Shown here: piece by piece, positions 24,053 through 36,619 of the stretch
Position numbering within the stretch: the stretch's first letter is position 1
Layout of the letters: every line of letters begins with the position of its first letter
From: Synaphobranchus kaupii
Taxonomy: Eukaryota; Chordata; Actinopteri; Anguilliformes; Synaphobranchidae
NCBI GenBank assembly: GCA_029718625.1
Contig: CM056389.1
Location: 23,097,381 to 23,161,380, forward strand
DNA length: 64,000 nt
Direction: 5' to 3'
Position numbers and translations under genes: made by a program
Notes under the pieces: generated by a model
What the model saw: only the letters and a program-made list of their open reading frames with translations
What the model was told of the DNA's origin: nothing
Databases searched by the model: none

Positions 24053-24252
24053 AGCAGCAGTGTAGAATAATGGTTAGGGGTTGTGGGTTTGATTCCCAGG
24101 TGGGACACAGCCATTGAACCCTTGAGCAAAGGTACTTCATCCAGATTGCTTCAGTAAATGTATCCAACGGTCTAAATTGATTGTATGTTAAAAAAATATA
24201 TAATCTGTGTAAATTGCTCTGGATAGGAGTGTGTGGTGAATGTTGTAATGTA
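24053..24252 (+). repeat. tRNA-headed V-SINE-like element, copy 2 (diverged)
   Basis: Same layout as the copy at 21175 but with a shortened head (TAGAATAATGGTTAGGGG), the central block CCCTTGAGCAAAGGTACTTC, and a decayed 3' part (CTCTGGATAGGAGTGTGTGG). Clearly older than the other two copies. Confidence 0.8.
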
Positions 24253-24500
24253 TTTTATATTCAGGTTTCTAAATTATTTTTTTGCATAAATCATGTTGTA
24301 AGACATTCAAAATTGAGCCAAGCTGTACATTTTGAAGGAAATAGGCAAACTCCCTCATTAACATGTTTACGTAAACTTGTTTGAAATGGCTCAGCTGCTG
24401 CTGATGATGCTAGAAATGGATAATTTTAAAATGGATGGGGTGGGGGAGATGAAACGAGATTATAGGGCACACATTATTGGTGGAGTTATGTGTGGAAGTC

Positions 24501-25354
24501 CACTCACTCACTCACTCACTCACTCACTCACTCACACTCACTCACACTCACTCACTCACTCACTCACTCACTCTCACTCACTCACTCACTCACTCACACT
24601 CACTCACTCACTCACTCACTCACACTCACTCACTCACTCACTCACTCACACACTCACACTCACTCACTCACACACTCACACTCACTCACTCACACACTCA
24701 CCCACTCACTCACTCACTCACACACTCACTCACTCACTCACTCACTCACTCACTCACACTCACTCACTCACACACTCACCCACTCACTCACTCACTCACT
24801 CACTCACTCACACACTCACACACTCACCCACTCACTCACTCACTCACTCACACTCACTCACTCACACTCACTCACTCACTCACTCACTCACACACTCACT
24901 CACACTCACTCACTCACACACTCACACTCACTCACTCACACACTCACCCACTCACTCACTCACTCACTCACTCACTCACTCACTCACACTCACTCACTCA
25001 CACACTCACACTCACTCACTCACACACTCACCCACTCACTCACTCACTCACTCACTCACACACTCACTCACTCACTCACTCACACACTCACTCACTCACT
25101 CACACTCACTCACTCACACACTCACACTCACTCACACACTCACACTCACTCACACACTCACACTCACTCACTCACACACTCACCCCACTCACTCACACAC
25201 TCACCCACTCACTCACTCACTCACACACTCACTCACTCACACACTCACCCACTCACTCACACACTCACCCACTCACTCACTCACTCACTCACTCACTCAC
25301 TCACTCACTCACTCACTCACTCACTCACTCACACACTCACTCACTCACTCACTC
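24501..25354. repeat. (CTCA)n satellite-like block, about 850 bp
   Basis: Tandem CACT/CTCA tetranucleotides with CACA and CACC interruptions that themselves recur in longer blocks. Predicted polypeptides of Ser-Leu-Thr-His are artefacts of the repeat. A short (CA)n follows at 25432-25471. Confidence 0.98.
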
Positions 25355-25431
25355 AAGCACGATTTACACTCTGAGTCACTATATCGGTCAGACTAATGGG
25401 AATCAGATAATCTGGGAGCCAGTATTGGACT

Positions 25432-25474
<43 letters not shown>

Positions 25475-25715
25475 TGGTTTGAAAACACATGCACACACAC
25501 ACGCTCACACTTTCCCTCACATGTAACTGCATCACAAGTAGCTTACACACTGACATGGACACACTAATATTCCTGCTATTACTGACATATGGCTAAGAAT
25601 ATATGAATAAGGTGATAACTGAATACAGTTCTTATCTTATGAATGCTTAATAACCATTTAATAGCGTCCCAATACATAGTTATTAAACCAGTAATAAGGT
25701 TTTAACAATCTCTTA

Positions 25716-26625
25716 CAGTTTTTCTCAATCGCTTGGATGCATTTCTGGAAACTCTAACCTCATTCTCTTAACAGTGCCTCAAAACCCCTCACCATTAAGG
25801 CAATTGGCCAATACACTATTTCACTTCTCATTGTGTTCACACAGAATGAAAAACACTAAACGCAGTTGTCATAGTGTAGATGCAATCCTCATTCCACTTC
25901 GAAGTTCCAGTCAAAACAGATTGTTTTTTTCTCAATTGGCTATGTACATTTCCCATTCGCAATGACACAGTTGTTCATTGGGTAAATCATTGCATGCAAA
26001 ATACTATGTATAATGAGCATTGTGTTTGTACAAAAGATAAGGCCAGCATGATGGGTGATTGGAGTGAGTAACTTCCCTTCACACATTTGAAGAGTAACGG
26101 AGAACACATGCTGTCAATTCCATCCCACAGGTGCAAATTGTGAACACAATACTCACAAACATATATAAATGCTAAGGGTTCCAGTGCAAAAAAATGGAGC
26201 AAGAAGCAGTGTCCCCAGAGGGACGATTGGTTGTGCAGCAGTGAAAAACAAAAAATACAAAATAAAAAAGAAAACAACCATACTATAGATTAATACTAAC
26301 TCGTAATTTGTGTGTCCAGGAATTGTTTTACATTGACAGCAACACTATGTACACAATATCTGTCCAGTTTTGATGCAAATACTTTGCATTTTGAGTGTCA
26401 GGGTTTACGCAATGATCAGAAGGTGCTATACATGGTGACAGTGTTGTAGCGATTGACTGACTTAGTGTCTTTTGACGCATGTGGTTATCATTTTGATTGT
26501 TATAGTTTCTTTTGAACGGGTGGTATGTTATGAAAAATGATTTTACTGTTTTGGGGATTGCACTTAGAGTTTTGGGAATGAGGTTAGAGTTTCAAGAAAT
26601 GCATCCAAGCAATTGAGAAAAACAG
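25716..26625 (+). mobile_element. TA-flanked non-autonomous transposon, copy 1
   Basis: About 910 bp between TA dinucleotides, with inverted termini of about 50 bp (left CAGTTTTTCTCAATCGCTTG; right reverse complement CTGTTTTTCTCAATTGCTTG). No transposase. TA flanks and termini suggest a Tc1/mariner-type element, by inference. A second copy in opposite orientation lies at 27420-28357. Confidence 0.8.
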
Positions 26626-27419
26626 TAATATGTAAACCCTACAATAAAATGAAAGAGCAGTTGGATATCATTAATTGTGTTGGTAGAAATGTATATTCCT
26701 CTATCAGAAGTATATTATTTTTTGTTGAAAGGCTCACTGAGGCAGTGTCGGGTGCCAGGGGGCCCACCTCTCCCAGGGGCCCCACCTCTCCACTGAGACA
26801 CTCAGCTAACTGGCCCCCCTGGGTTCTCTGCCCAGTCCCTTGGAAACATTATTCTATTCTGTAGAACACGCACACACACAGTATATCTAAGTCCTGCCTT
26901 GACACATTGTTGGATACTCTAGTCTCTAGGTATTTGGTGAGATTTCATGAATTGAATGGCCTGTTCTCATCATTGTATGATCTTATGTCCGTACGGTTTT
27001 ACTGTAGCGTTTACTCGGATTTGTATGCAACTTATTCAATTTTCTAGGTCTTCTAGTCTTGTTGTATGCACTTATTCATTTGCTAAATGCCTAAAGTATA
27101 AGTATAAGTATAAGTATAACCTACACCAGGGCTATGGATTAACGGGCTTGTTTAGTGGTAATTGGCCATGATGGTTTAGCTGAACTTTACCCTGCAGCTG
27201 TGTACATGCTAAAGGCAGTTGGGTTTGCAGGCTGGCGCAGCCGAGAGCAAACTCGTCCGAAGTGGAAATGAGCCGTTCAGATATGGCAGCGCGTCTGTGT
27301 TTAAATCAGTCTGCGTGTTTACAACCTCGTTAAAGTGATGAGTGATTAATTACCTGAAGGCAACGGGGAACGGAAAGGCGCATCCTGTGTTTGAAGGGAC
27401 AGGGGCTCTTTTCACATTA

Positions 27420-28357
27420 CAGTTTTTCTCAATCGCTTGGACGCATTTCTTGAAACTCTAACCTCATTCCCAAAACTCTAAGTGCAATCCCCAAAACAGT
27501 AAAATCATTTTTCATAACACTATACCACCTGTTCAAAAGAAACTATAACAATCAAAATGATAACCACATGCGTCAAAAGACACTAAGTCAGTCAATCGCT
27601 ACAACAATGCCACCAAATGTATAGCACCTTCTGATCATTGCGTAAACCCTGACACTCAAAATGCAAAGTATTTGCATCAAAACTGGACAGATATTGTGTA
27701 CATAGTGTTGCTGTCAATGTAAAACAATTCCTGGACACACAAATTACGAGAAAAAACATGTTTATTATGTATCTTTTTCATCTATAGTATGGTTGTTTTA
27801 CTTTTTTATTTTGTATTTTTTGTTTTTCACTGCTGCACAACCAATCGCCCCTCTGGGGACACTGCTTCTTGCTCTATTTTTTTTGCACTGGAACCCTTAG
27901 CATTTATATATGTTTGTGAGTATTGTGTTCACAATTTGCACCTGTGGGATGGAATTGACAGCATGTGTTCTCCGTTACTCTTCAAATATGTGAAGGGAAG
28001 TTACTCACTCCAATCACCCCATCATGTTGGCCTTATCTTTTGTACAAACACAATGTTCATTATACATAGTATTTTGCATGCAATGATTTACCCAATGAAC
28101 AACTGTGTCATTGCGAATGGGAAATGTACATAGCCAATTGAGAAAAAAACAATCTGTTTTGACTGGAATGTCAAAGTGGAATGAGGATTGCATCTACACT
28201 ATGACAACTGCGTTTAGTGTTTTGCATTCTGTGTGAACACAATGAGAAGTGAAATAGTGTATTGGCCAATTGCCTTAATGGTGTGGGGTTTTGAGGCACT
28301 GTTAAGAGAATGAGGTTAGAGTTTCCAGAAATGCATCCAAGCGATTGAGAAAAACTG
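27420..28357 (-). mobile_element. TA-flanked non-autonomous transposon, copy 2 (inverted)
   Basis: Same element as at 25716-26625, in reverse orientation over its whole length, again between TA dinucleotides (27418-27419, 28358-28359). The inner blocks match closely, for example the region around TTTGCATCAAAACTGGACAG. It differs by a few dozen bases, including an extra GTATCTTTTTCATC-type segment at 27768. Confidence 0.8.
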
Positions 28358-28484
28358 TAAAGACCCAGAGAGCCCTATGGAACATCTCAGCAGCCATTAC
28401 GCTAATGAGGTCCTGTTAGAGGCGCTAACCTTTCTGCTGACAACTGTCCATTTACGTGCGCCATATGCGTGTCTCTCATTACCG

Positions 28485-28485
<1 letters not shown>

Positions 28486-28542
<57 letters not shown>
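28486..28542. repeat. Poly-C followed by (CA)n
   Basis: A run of C (28484-28500) passing into CA dinucleotides. A separate G run of about 25 bases lies at 28738-28762. Between 28543 and 29531 no gene or recognisable element was seen. Confidence 0.9.
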
Positions 28543-28544
<2 letters not shown>

Positions 28545-29529
28545 TATCATTTGATTTACAGACGGATGACTAACAGTTTGATGTCCCAGCGTCGTTTCCC
28601 CCTTCCCTCTCAAAAGCCCTCCTGAAAGTTCAGGTAATTAATATCGCTCTTTTCCAAGTCAAAGTACATTAATTGCTATTCATTTGCACTGGAAGCAAGC
28701 TGTTTGTAACTGTTAGTTCCTGTGGTAACGGGGTTTTTTGGGGGGGGGGGGGGGGGGGGGGGCATGGCCACCCCTAGTGGCTGTGCAGATTTACATTTTT
28801 AGATGCTGGGTCAAAGATGTGCATTCAGGTTTACATTTGGAGAGGCTGGGTCAAAGATGCGCAAGGATGTGCTGAGTCAACTCCCTTAAATTATCTCCGC
28901 CAAAGAAATATAGCTCCTTCAAAATTCCATTTTTTTCCTTTTAAATCGTCTTTTTTTTTCCAACAATGTATCAATTAGAATGCGAACAATGTGGAGTGAT
29001 CTGATCCTGGCCAGTGATGAGGTCCATGTGATGTTATACTGTATATCAGCACTCATGGCACACATCTCGGCCAATCACAACGCACGATCGGAACTAACTG
29101 TTGTATAAGTAGCAATATATTCAATTTCGGTAAGGGCTTCCACAGTAGAGGTTACAAACTCCTCGAAGTTGGTGCTCCAAATTAAAAAGCATATAGTTGA
29201 GGGCGTGTATGTCACCAAGGAAATGCTTAAGTGCTTTGAATATGCCTGCAGGATGATTGAATACAGTCCCTAATCCTTATTTCTGCTTATTTCAGCCCAA
29301 GAATGCACTTTAAGAAGCATTTGTAATAGTTAGTCCTGCTCAGGTTTCCTTAATCACACTCTTATTCATTCACAATATCAACAATATCTGTAATAATACA
29401 TCCAATGAAATCCATGAGCACATTTAATTCATAGCCATAATGAGATACACGTGTCATTCAGTTACCAAGAACTGAAGATTTTTCTTCTTTCAAAGTCAGC
29501 CGCTATTCTGAGTTTGAAGGATGTTCATT

Positions 29530-29531
<2 letters not shown>

Positions 29532-29564
<33 letters not shown>

Positions 29565-31350
29565 CTTTATTTATATAGCACCTTTCATATCATAAAATGC
29601 AGCTCAAAGTGCTTTACCAGAGCAACAATAGAAATAAATGACACAGGTATTAAGATAAGATTTTTTTTTTATTTAAAAAAACATAAGATAATAAAAATTG
29701 ATAATGATAATAGTAGAAATGAAAATAAAATAAAAAAATAATAATAATAATAATAGTAAAAATAAAATTTATAAAGATAAAGAAAATAATAATAGTAATA
29801 AAATAAATTGATAATGATAAAAACAATCCTAAGATATAAAAAGCATAAAACAAGTATAAGAAATATAAAACAAATATAACATAATAACAATGGTATTAAA
29901 AAATAAAAGGTTGAATTAATTAAAAGCAAGATCATAAAAATGGGTTTTGAGCTGTTTCTTAAAACTATCAACAGAGGCTGCTTGTCTTATTTCTAATGGG
30001 AGTTTGTTCCAAACCTTTGGTGCATAAGAACAGAAAGCTGCTTCACCATACTTTTTGTAATTCATTTTTGGGGCATTGAGCAAGCCAGCACTAGACGATC
30101 TAAGAGAACGGTTTGGAACATACTTAGATAAGCAATCACAGAGGTATAAAGGTGCTAAACCATTTAGGGCCTTATAAACAAGTAAAATAATTTTAAAATC
30201 AATCCTCAATGTTACAGGGAGCCAGTGCAATGAGGCTAGAACTGGTGTAATGTGTTCTCTTTTTCTGGTTTTTGTTAAAATTCTGGCTGCTGCATTTTGT
30301 ACAAGTTGCAGCCTATCAATAGTTTTTTTAGGTAATCCAGTAAAGAGTGCATTGCAATAATCTAGGCGAGAGAATACAAAGGCATGGGTCAACTTTTTGG
30401 CATCTTCCAGTGAGAGGTAGGGTCTAACTCTTGCAATATTTCTTAAATGAAAAAAGGCAATCTTTGTAACATTGTTGATATGTGATTTAAAATCCAACTC
30501 AGAGTCAAGAATAGCACCCAGGTTTTTTACTTCAGGCTTATTCTGTAGAGCCAGCCTTCCAAATTTGCTTAATATCTTTTCTCTTTGTGCATTTGTACCA
30601 ATTATAAGAATTTCTGTTTTATCTTCATTTAGTTTGAGGAAATTTTTACTCATCCACTGTGTAATGCTGGATAGGCAATTTATCAAGGGATCTAGGGCAT
30701 CAGTATCATCTGGCGCTACAGATAAATATAACTGAGTGTCATCAGCATAACAATGAAAATTCACTCCATGATCACAAATAATTTTTCCAAGTGGCGGCAT
30801 ATACAGACAAAACAGTAGAGGACCAAGAACAGAACCCTGTGGAATACCAGACAAAATGTCATGTTTGTCTGAAACATGGTCACCGAGACTAACAAAATAT
30901 CTTCTGCCAGTAAGGTAAGTATTAAACCAGTTCAGGGCTGTGCCTGAGAGACCAATACAATTTTCAAAACGGTTTAGAAGTATCCCATGATCGACTGTAT
31001 CAAAGGCAGCAGTCAGATCAAGAAGTACAAGAATAGAAACATTTTTATTATCGGCGCTCACTCGAAGATCATTGATTACTTTTACAAGCGCTGTTTCAGT
31101 ACTGTATCCCCTTCTAAAACCTGACTGAAATTTTTCATGAATCTTGTCCTGTAAGAATGCATCCAACTGTTTAAAGACTGCCTTTTCCAATATCTTACTC
31201 AGAAAAGGCAGGTTGGAAATAGGCCTAAAATTGCTAAAAATAGAAGAATCAAGATTATGCTTCTTGAGTAAGGGCTTCACTAGAACTGTTTTGAGTGCAT
31301 CTGGAAAGATGCCTGTTTCTAGGGAGCAATTAAGTACAATGTAAATGGCA
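29532..31350 (-). mobile_element. L2-clade LINE, 5'-truncated, RT region open (L2-C)
   Basis: Minus-strand copy. An uninterrupted frame of 454 codons (29916-31280) encodes the reverse transcriptase from the first palm/finger segment to the C-terminal end: [60 protein letters not shown], then LHWLPV and PKVWNKLP. The YADD catalytic box is intact. The endonuclease is missing because the copy is truncated near 31350. The 3' UTR includes TTATTTATATAGCACC in reverse orientation and ends in (AAT)n at 29532-29562. It belongs to a different subfamily from L2-A and L2-B. Confidence 0.92.
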
Positions 31351-31821
31351 CCTTATCAGTCTCCAGTAAGTTGACCTTGGTGCATAATGTACCCAGCTGA
31401 CTGGAATTGTCCTTTCTTAGTGATTCATAATGGAAGCTTTGGCCAGTATTAGGTGAAGTGGCTCACCTTGCAGTTTTGCGACGATGAAATTGCCTCCTAT
31501 TCCTCTTTTAGCTGACTGTAAGTCCACTCGTAGTTATCTTAGTCTATAGGCATTATGAGAAATTACCTTGATTCACTCTCTGCGAACTCCCTCTCCAACT
31601 CATCTGATGTGTGCTGAGATTTCAGTACCAAAATGGTTAGGGGAACAGGGCTCGTTCAAAATGGCTGCTGTGCTTCAGCCAGGTGGGGCTGGAGACTGGA
31701 GGTGGCAAAGGTGAGCTCCCCCCTTTACATTGGTAAAGGCTCTGAGATCATAAAACAAAAAGCATTATTATTATTAGTAGTAGTAGCAGTGTTAGTATTA
31801 ATATGTGACCACCCTGGGGCC

Positions 31822-31968
31822 TTTATCAAGAAGCAGGATTACTGGGTTAGCTGGATAAGTGCACTGAGTTAAACCCAGAACCCTCCCAAAAAGGAAGATG
31901 GACTTAAGTAAGCGGGGTTTTCTCAGTGTGGTTATCCAGGTAACTCAGTAATCCTGCTTCGTAGTATA
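31822..31968. mobile_element. Short foldback element with GAAGCAGGATTACTG arms
   Basis: About 147 bp. The left arm AAGCAGGATTACTGGGTTAG is inverted on the right as TAACTCAGTAATCCTGCTTC, with GCTGGATA and TATCCAGG continuing the pairing. Non-coding and typical of fish MITEs. Confidence 0.75.
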
Positions 31969-32229
31969 GGTCTGTGGAGTTGCGAGAGAAATGTGAGAGT
32001 ATTTTGAGGTATTGCAGTACTGACTGGTCAGTGAAATGTAGACTTCATTTAGATAAAAGCTTGTAATTTGCTAAGGGATAATGAGGTGGCTTAATTAAGA
32101 TGTCACCAGGTTTTACAAGGGATCGGCTGTAATGGATTCTCTGGTTTCACACAGCCGTTCCTTAACTCTCCCTGGGCCTAAACCGGTACTCATTAAAACC
32201 AGGCTGCAAAGAGGGAAGAGTAATTATAC

Positions 32230-33440
32230 TGAGGACTGAGCGCTAGCCGCCCAAGAGGAGGGTATTCGGTCCCTCCAGGCGCAGCAGCAGGCCATGTTGG
32301 TGCAGCAGAGGCACTTAACGGATCAGCTGCATGTTAAGGAGGGCTGGTTCCGTGACTTGGTGGACAGGGTTCGCCGATTGACGGTCGCAGCCACACCCAC
32401 AGTTCCACAAGCACCAGTCCCACTCACTGTGCGGGAGCCCAAGCTCCAAATGCCCCTCCGATACGACGGGGAGTCGGGCAAGTGTCGGGGCTTTCTGACA
32501 CAGTGTCTCATTTTTTTTAAAGCCCAGCCCACACGGTTCGTATCGCAGGATTCCCAGGTGGCGTTCGTTCTGTCACTACTTACCGGGACCGCCCTCGCCT
32601 GGGCTAGTCCTCATTATGAATGATGCGGATAAGCTGATGGAGGAGATGGCGTTAGTCTTTGATCATCTCTGGTCAGGAGGCTGCCATGCGACTAGCCCGT
32701 CTCCGCCAGGGCAACGAGACGGTAGCGGGTTTTGCTATCGCGTTTCGAGCACTGGCAGGCGAGACAGGGTGGCCCGAGGGTCCCCTGATTTCATTGTTCA
32801 TCAACGCGTTATCAGACCCTATTAAAGACGCCCTGGCAGTGCTCGAAACGCCCGCTACGTTTGATGCCCTGGTAACCACAGCTATCCGCATCGATAACCG
32901 TGTCCGGGAGCAAGAGCGAGAGAGAGAGGTGGCAGGAGAGACCGTGCCACTCGTTATCTCTCTTCCCCTTCGGTAACGCCCCAGCTTCCTCTTCCACATA
33001 CTCTCCCCCTAACAGGGAAGAGCCCATGCAGGTGGACGGCACTTCTCTGCGCAAGCCTAAACAACCTAAGCCATGAGAGGAGTGGTGTCGCTACTGCAGG
33101 CGCAGGGGGCATTTAAAAAATCAGTGCCCTAAATTGGGGGGGAAATGAGAGGTCTCGTTAGGGGAACCGGGGACCTTAGTGAGACATAATGCTACCGCCT
33201 CTCGGACGTTATTGCGGGTTCAGCTGTGATTCCGGAGCAGTTGAGTGTTTCATAGATGCTAAATGGGCTAGGGAACAAAGAACACCGCCTTACCCGGCCC
33301 CGGTTGGTGATGGCTCTCGACGACCATCCGTTGGGTACCGGTACCATCAATGAGATTACGGGGTTATTAAATATGTGCGCTTCCCCCGAGTCCCATTATG
33401 AGGGCATTCAATTTTTTTTTGTCAACTCAAATGTCCCTGA
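32230..33440 (+). pseudogene. Broken Ty3/gypsy gag-protease fragment
   Basis: Remnant of an LTR retrotransposon on the + strand. 32294-32623 has the Gag core (LRYDGESGKCRGFLTQC). After a frame change, 32659-32976 continues it (RLRQGNETVAGFAIAFR). A CCHC zinc knuckle (CRYCRRRGHLKNQC) lies at about 33090-33135, just before an in-frame TGA. A decayed protease-like stretch follows (CFIDAKWA, then ALDDHPLGTG). The fragment ends near 33440 without reverse transcriptase. It is related to, but clearly diverged from, the gag at 42.6-43.6 kb. Confidence 0.8.
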
Positions 33441-33653
33441 TTGAACCATGTCAGATTTAGACCTCTGAAGAAGTGGGTTCAAACCCAGTGTTCAATATGT
33501 TTGTTCTGACCCTTGAGCAAAATACTCATCATCAACAGTTCCATTGAAAATCTGAATGAACAGATCACTCTCACAAAGACCCCCGCCACTTACTTTTACA
33601 AAGATATCTGGTGTTTTTAGTGCATATAACGCATTAAGCTGAACTGTCAACTA

Positions 33654-35026
33654 TGTAACGTTCTGTTCCCATCCTGCCCGTTTTCCGTATTTTTCCCTCC
33701 GTGTCATGTTTGACTTCCATTGTCCGTGTTTTTACCCGTGCTGCAGGCTGGGCATGTTCCCTCCGTTTGTTCTACTCCATTTCTCCGCTCCTGTCTCAGC
33801 CTATCCCCTCTTCCCATTTCGGCATGCATTCCTCACACTCCGCTCTGTTCAATCACCCACGCATACATTCGCACGCTTTCCTAATTGATACCAATTACAC
33901 TCCTTATGTAACTCACCTGCTGTCTTCTGTCCGGGGCCAGTTCATTAACGTTGTTCGACTCACTAACGTGTTTGTTTGAAACCTCTGGTCCTCGCTATTG
34001 TTCTAGTCGCACAGTTTGGTTCTGTATTGGTGTTCATTCACCCTGCTGCCTTTATTTAACAGTTTGGTTCTGTCTCGGTGCTTTAGGCACTCTGCTGAAC
34101 TGTTGGTATTCTCAGTCTGTCCAGTGTGTGTGCGGCGCTACCTGCCGCGCAATAATCTGTCTCGCTAACCACTTCTCTGTTTGAAGTCTGCCAGTCTGCA
34201 GTTGTTCGCGACTCCCTGTTTGTGTTGCGGTACCCCCGCTTTCCACCTGACGTTGTGCCCGCAGCGGGGCACTCTGCTCTCCCTCTCTACAGCTGTTCCT
34301 GCGTCCGGCCGTGGCAACCGCCAGTTCTATGGTTACGGTTGCACCTGCTGCTGTTGTCCTGCTGCCACATCTGGGCCGACCCGAGGTCCGCTGCACTGTC
34401 CTGCCCTGCCGTTTCTGCTGCTGCCCTATCCTCTGCTTCTACAACCCGCTTGCCTGTTACCAGTAACACCCCGGTCATTCCTACTCCAAACTTTCATGCA
34501 TAACCATAACCGGATTGTTTGTCATTTGTGTCCTCCCTCGCTTCAGGGGACAAGTCCTAAGCGTGGCTCATTGGATGCCTAGCGCTCCCTCTATCTGTCC
34601 TGTCTGTCTAGTCTGTCCAGATCCGCCAAGTCCAGTTCCGGCTTGGAACGACTCCCGGGTGATCCGTCAAAGTCCAGTCCCGGTGTGGGGCTATTCCTGA
34701 GTGACCCGTAAAGTCCAGTTCCGGTCTGGAACAAACCAGTTGTTCCGGTCAAGTCCAGTTCCGTTTTGGAACAAGCCAGTTGTTCCGGTCAAGTCCAGTT
34801 CCGGTTTGGAACAAGCCAGTTGTTCCGGTCAAGTCCAGTTCCGGTTTGGAACAAGCCAGTTGTTCCGGTCAAGTCCAGTTCCGGTTTGGAACAAACCAGT
34901 TATTCCTGTCCTGTGTAATATCATGTACAGCTTGGGACTGCCCCAAGCTTTAATAAATAACCTTTTCTTGTACCTCTGCCTCCTTGTCGTTGCGTTTGGG
35001 TTCAGCCCGTGTTCAGGTTCATGACA
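33654..35026 (+). mobile_element. Solo LTR of the chromodomain gypsy family, copy 2
   Basis: TGTAACGTTCTGTTCCC to GGTTCATGACA, flanked by AACTA on both sides (33649-33653 and 35027-35031). Within it, a 40-bp unit repeats in perfect register (AAGTCCAGTT at 34751, 34791, 34831 and 34871). Each unit holds GTTCCGGTTTGGAAC and GGAACA-N7-TGTTCC. AATAAA lies at about 34952. The shorter length compared with the copy at 17432 reflects fewer or different internal repeats. Confidence 0.95.
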
Positions 35027-35056
35027 AACTACCCACAGATAATTACAGGTTTTCTT

Positions 35057-35293
35057 GTTCAGGTAGTGGAATGATACCGACACACGTTTTTGTTCAGGTA
35101 GTGGAATGATACCGACACACGTTTTTGTTCAGGTAGTGGAATGATACCGACACACGTTTTTGTTCAGGTAGTGGAATGATACCGACACACGTTTTTGTTC
35201 AGGTAGTGGAATGATACCGACACACGTTTTTGTTCAGGTAGTGGAATGATACCGACACACGTTTTTGTTCAGGTAGTGGAATGATACCGACGC
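35057..35293. repeat. 35-bp minisatellite, about 7 units
   Basis: Units starting GTTCAGGTAGTGGAATGATA at 35057, 35092, 35127, 35162, 35197, 35232 and 35267, nearly identical. The array's flanking phrase (CACCTGTATCAGTCACAGGT) and a further one to two units recur at 36215-36300, on the far side of a LINE fragment. Confidence 0.95.
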
Positions 35294-35329
35294 ACCTGTA
35301 TCAGTCACAGGTAATTATCTGTGTTTTTT

Positions 35330-36214
35330 AGTTTTTTTTTTTTAGTTTATTATTTTGACAATTCATTTTAAAATGACAATTACATGGTTGCACCAATGTA
35401 CATGCACAATTAAAAGAGCATCAAGGACAACACAAAAAGTCACAGGACTTATTTCCATTGTGGTCCTTGTTGTAGGTGGATGTCGTAGAGGTGTGTGCAT
35501 GCACATGGAAATAGTGGAGTACGGCTTTAGTGGCATATAAAATCACAAAATCCATATAACAAAAAATATTCACATTTGGCATTAACAGGCATCATTCTGG
35601 CAACAGGCTAAAGCACACACTTCCTATTATAATGAAAATGGTCCATTAAATGAGCTACGTACAACCCTGTTTACACAACTGACCTTACAGGGGTACGCTG
35701 TCTAGAAGCCAGTGTTTCAGTTTTGCCTTAAACTTTAAACTTAAACTTTTACCCATCTGGCTATTAATCCTTACCAGTGACAGATTTGCTTCACTAGCCC
35801 TGGTGTTGTGCCTATGAGCTTCTCTGACCTGCGGGAAGAAGTTTAATAAGTAATTTGGGGCTACACCATTTACAATTTTTTGAAACTGGCAGAGTTTTAA
35901 CAGTGTTGCTCTGGACTCTACAGGGAGCCAGTTTAGCTGTATGAACTGGTGCCTCCCTATGTGCTCTCGTGGGCCGAAACCTAAGACCACTCCGATCAGT
36001 TTATTATGGGAGACCTGAAGTTTTGTCTTTCACAGCTTAGGCAGACTACAGTACCAGGATGTACTAGCATAATCAAAGTGCCATTGGATTAAGCTGGATG
36101 CCACCAGCTTCTGACTTTCCCTGTCCAGGAACACTGACTCTAAGGCCAAGAACTTAGTTCTGGCGTAAACTTTTCCTACCACTTTCAGGGCCATACCTAC
36201 ACCCCCTGCATTGT
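35330..36214 (-). mobile_element. LINE fragment, reverse transcriptase C-terminus
   Basis: Read on the minus strand it encodes the region after the RT palm: SLIQWHFDYASTSWY and then, after a break near 36000, HIGRHQFIQLNWLPVESRA and VAPNYLLNFFP. Such HFDYA and LNWLPV motifs follow the RT domain in several LINE clades; it is not the same type as the L2 copies. Poly-T at about 35323-35345 is the complement of an A-rich 3' end. The copy is 5'-truncated and inserted inside the 35-bp minisatellite. Confidence 0.75.
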
Positions 36215-36435
36215 AGTGGAATGATACCAACACACCTGTATCAGTCACAGGTAGTTATCTGTGTTTTTGTTCAGGTAGTGGAATTATACAGACAGACACC
36301 TGTATCAGTCTGCAACAAAACTGCTATTAAAAGAACTCAAAGCCAAGAGTTTGAGATCATTCCCCGCTGCACTACCTCTATATGACACAAGGTGGAGCCA
36401 AAACATAGTATTGCACCGGTGCCAGAGCTCCCTGT

Positions 36436-36500
36436 CTCATTACATTACATTATAGTAATTTGGCAGACGCTCTTATCCAGAGTGACGTACATAGTGCATA
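36436..36500 (-). repeat. Isolated L2/SINE 3' tail
   Basis: CATTACATTACATTATAG followed by TTGGCAGACGCTCTTATCC, the reverse complement of the tail shared by the L2 LINEs and SINEs of this window. Only the last 65 bp or so are present, an extreme 5' truncation. Confidence 0.75.
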
Positions 36501-36613
36501 GTCTCTTCGATATGACTAAAGGAATCAATAGAAAAACCAAAAGTTTAATTAAATCTCATCAAAAAGGGAATAGGAAGTGCTTGCCCCTTCTGAATATCAA
36601 AAAGAAAAAACGC

Positions 36614-36619
<6 letters not shown>

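Noticed and set aside
24377..25526. Very long frames of Ser, Leu, Thr and His
   Set aside because: Direct translation of the CTCA repeat; all three frames stay open because the repeat lacks stop codons.
25987..26277. Similar frames in both TA-flanked elements (also 27789-28133)
   Set aside because: The frames are similar because the DNA is; no domain is recognisable, and the N-termini differ between copies.
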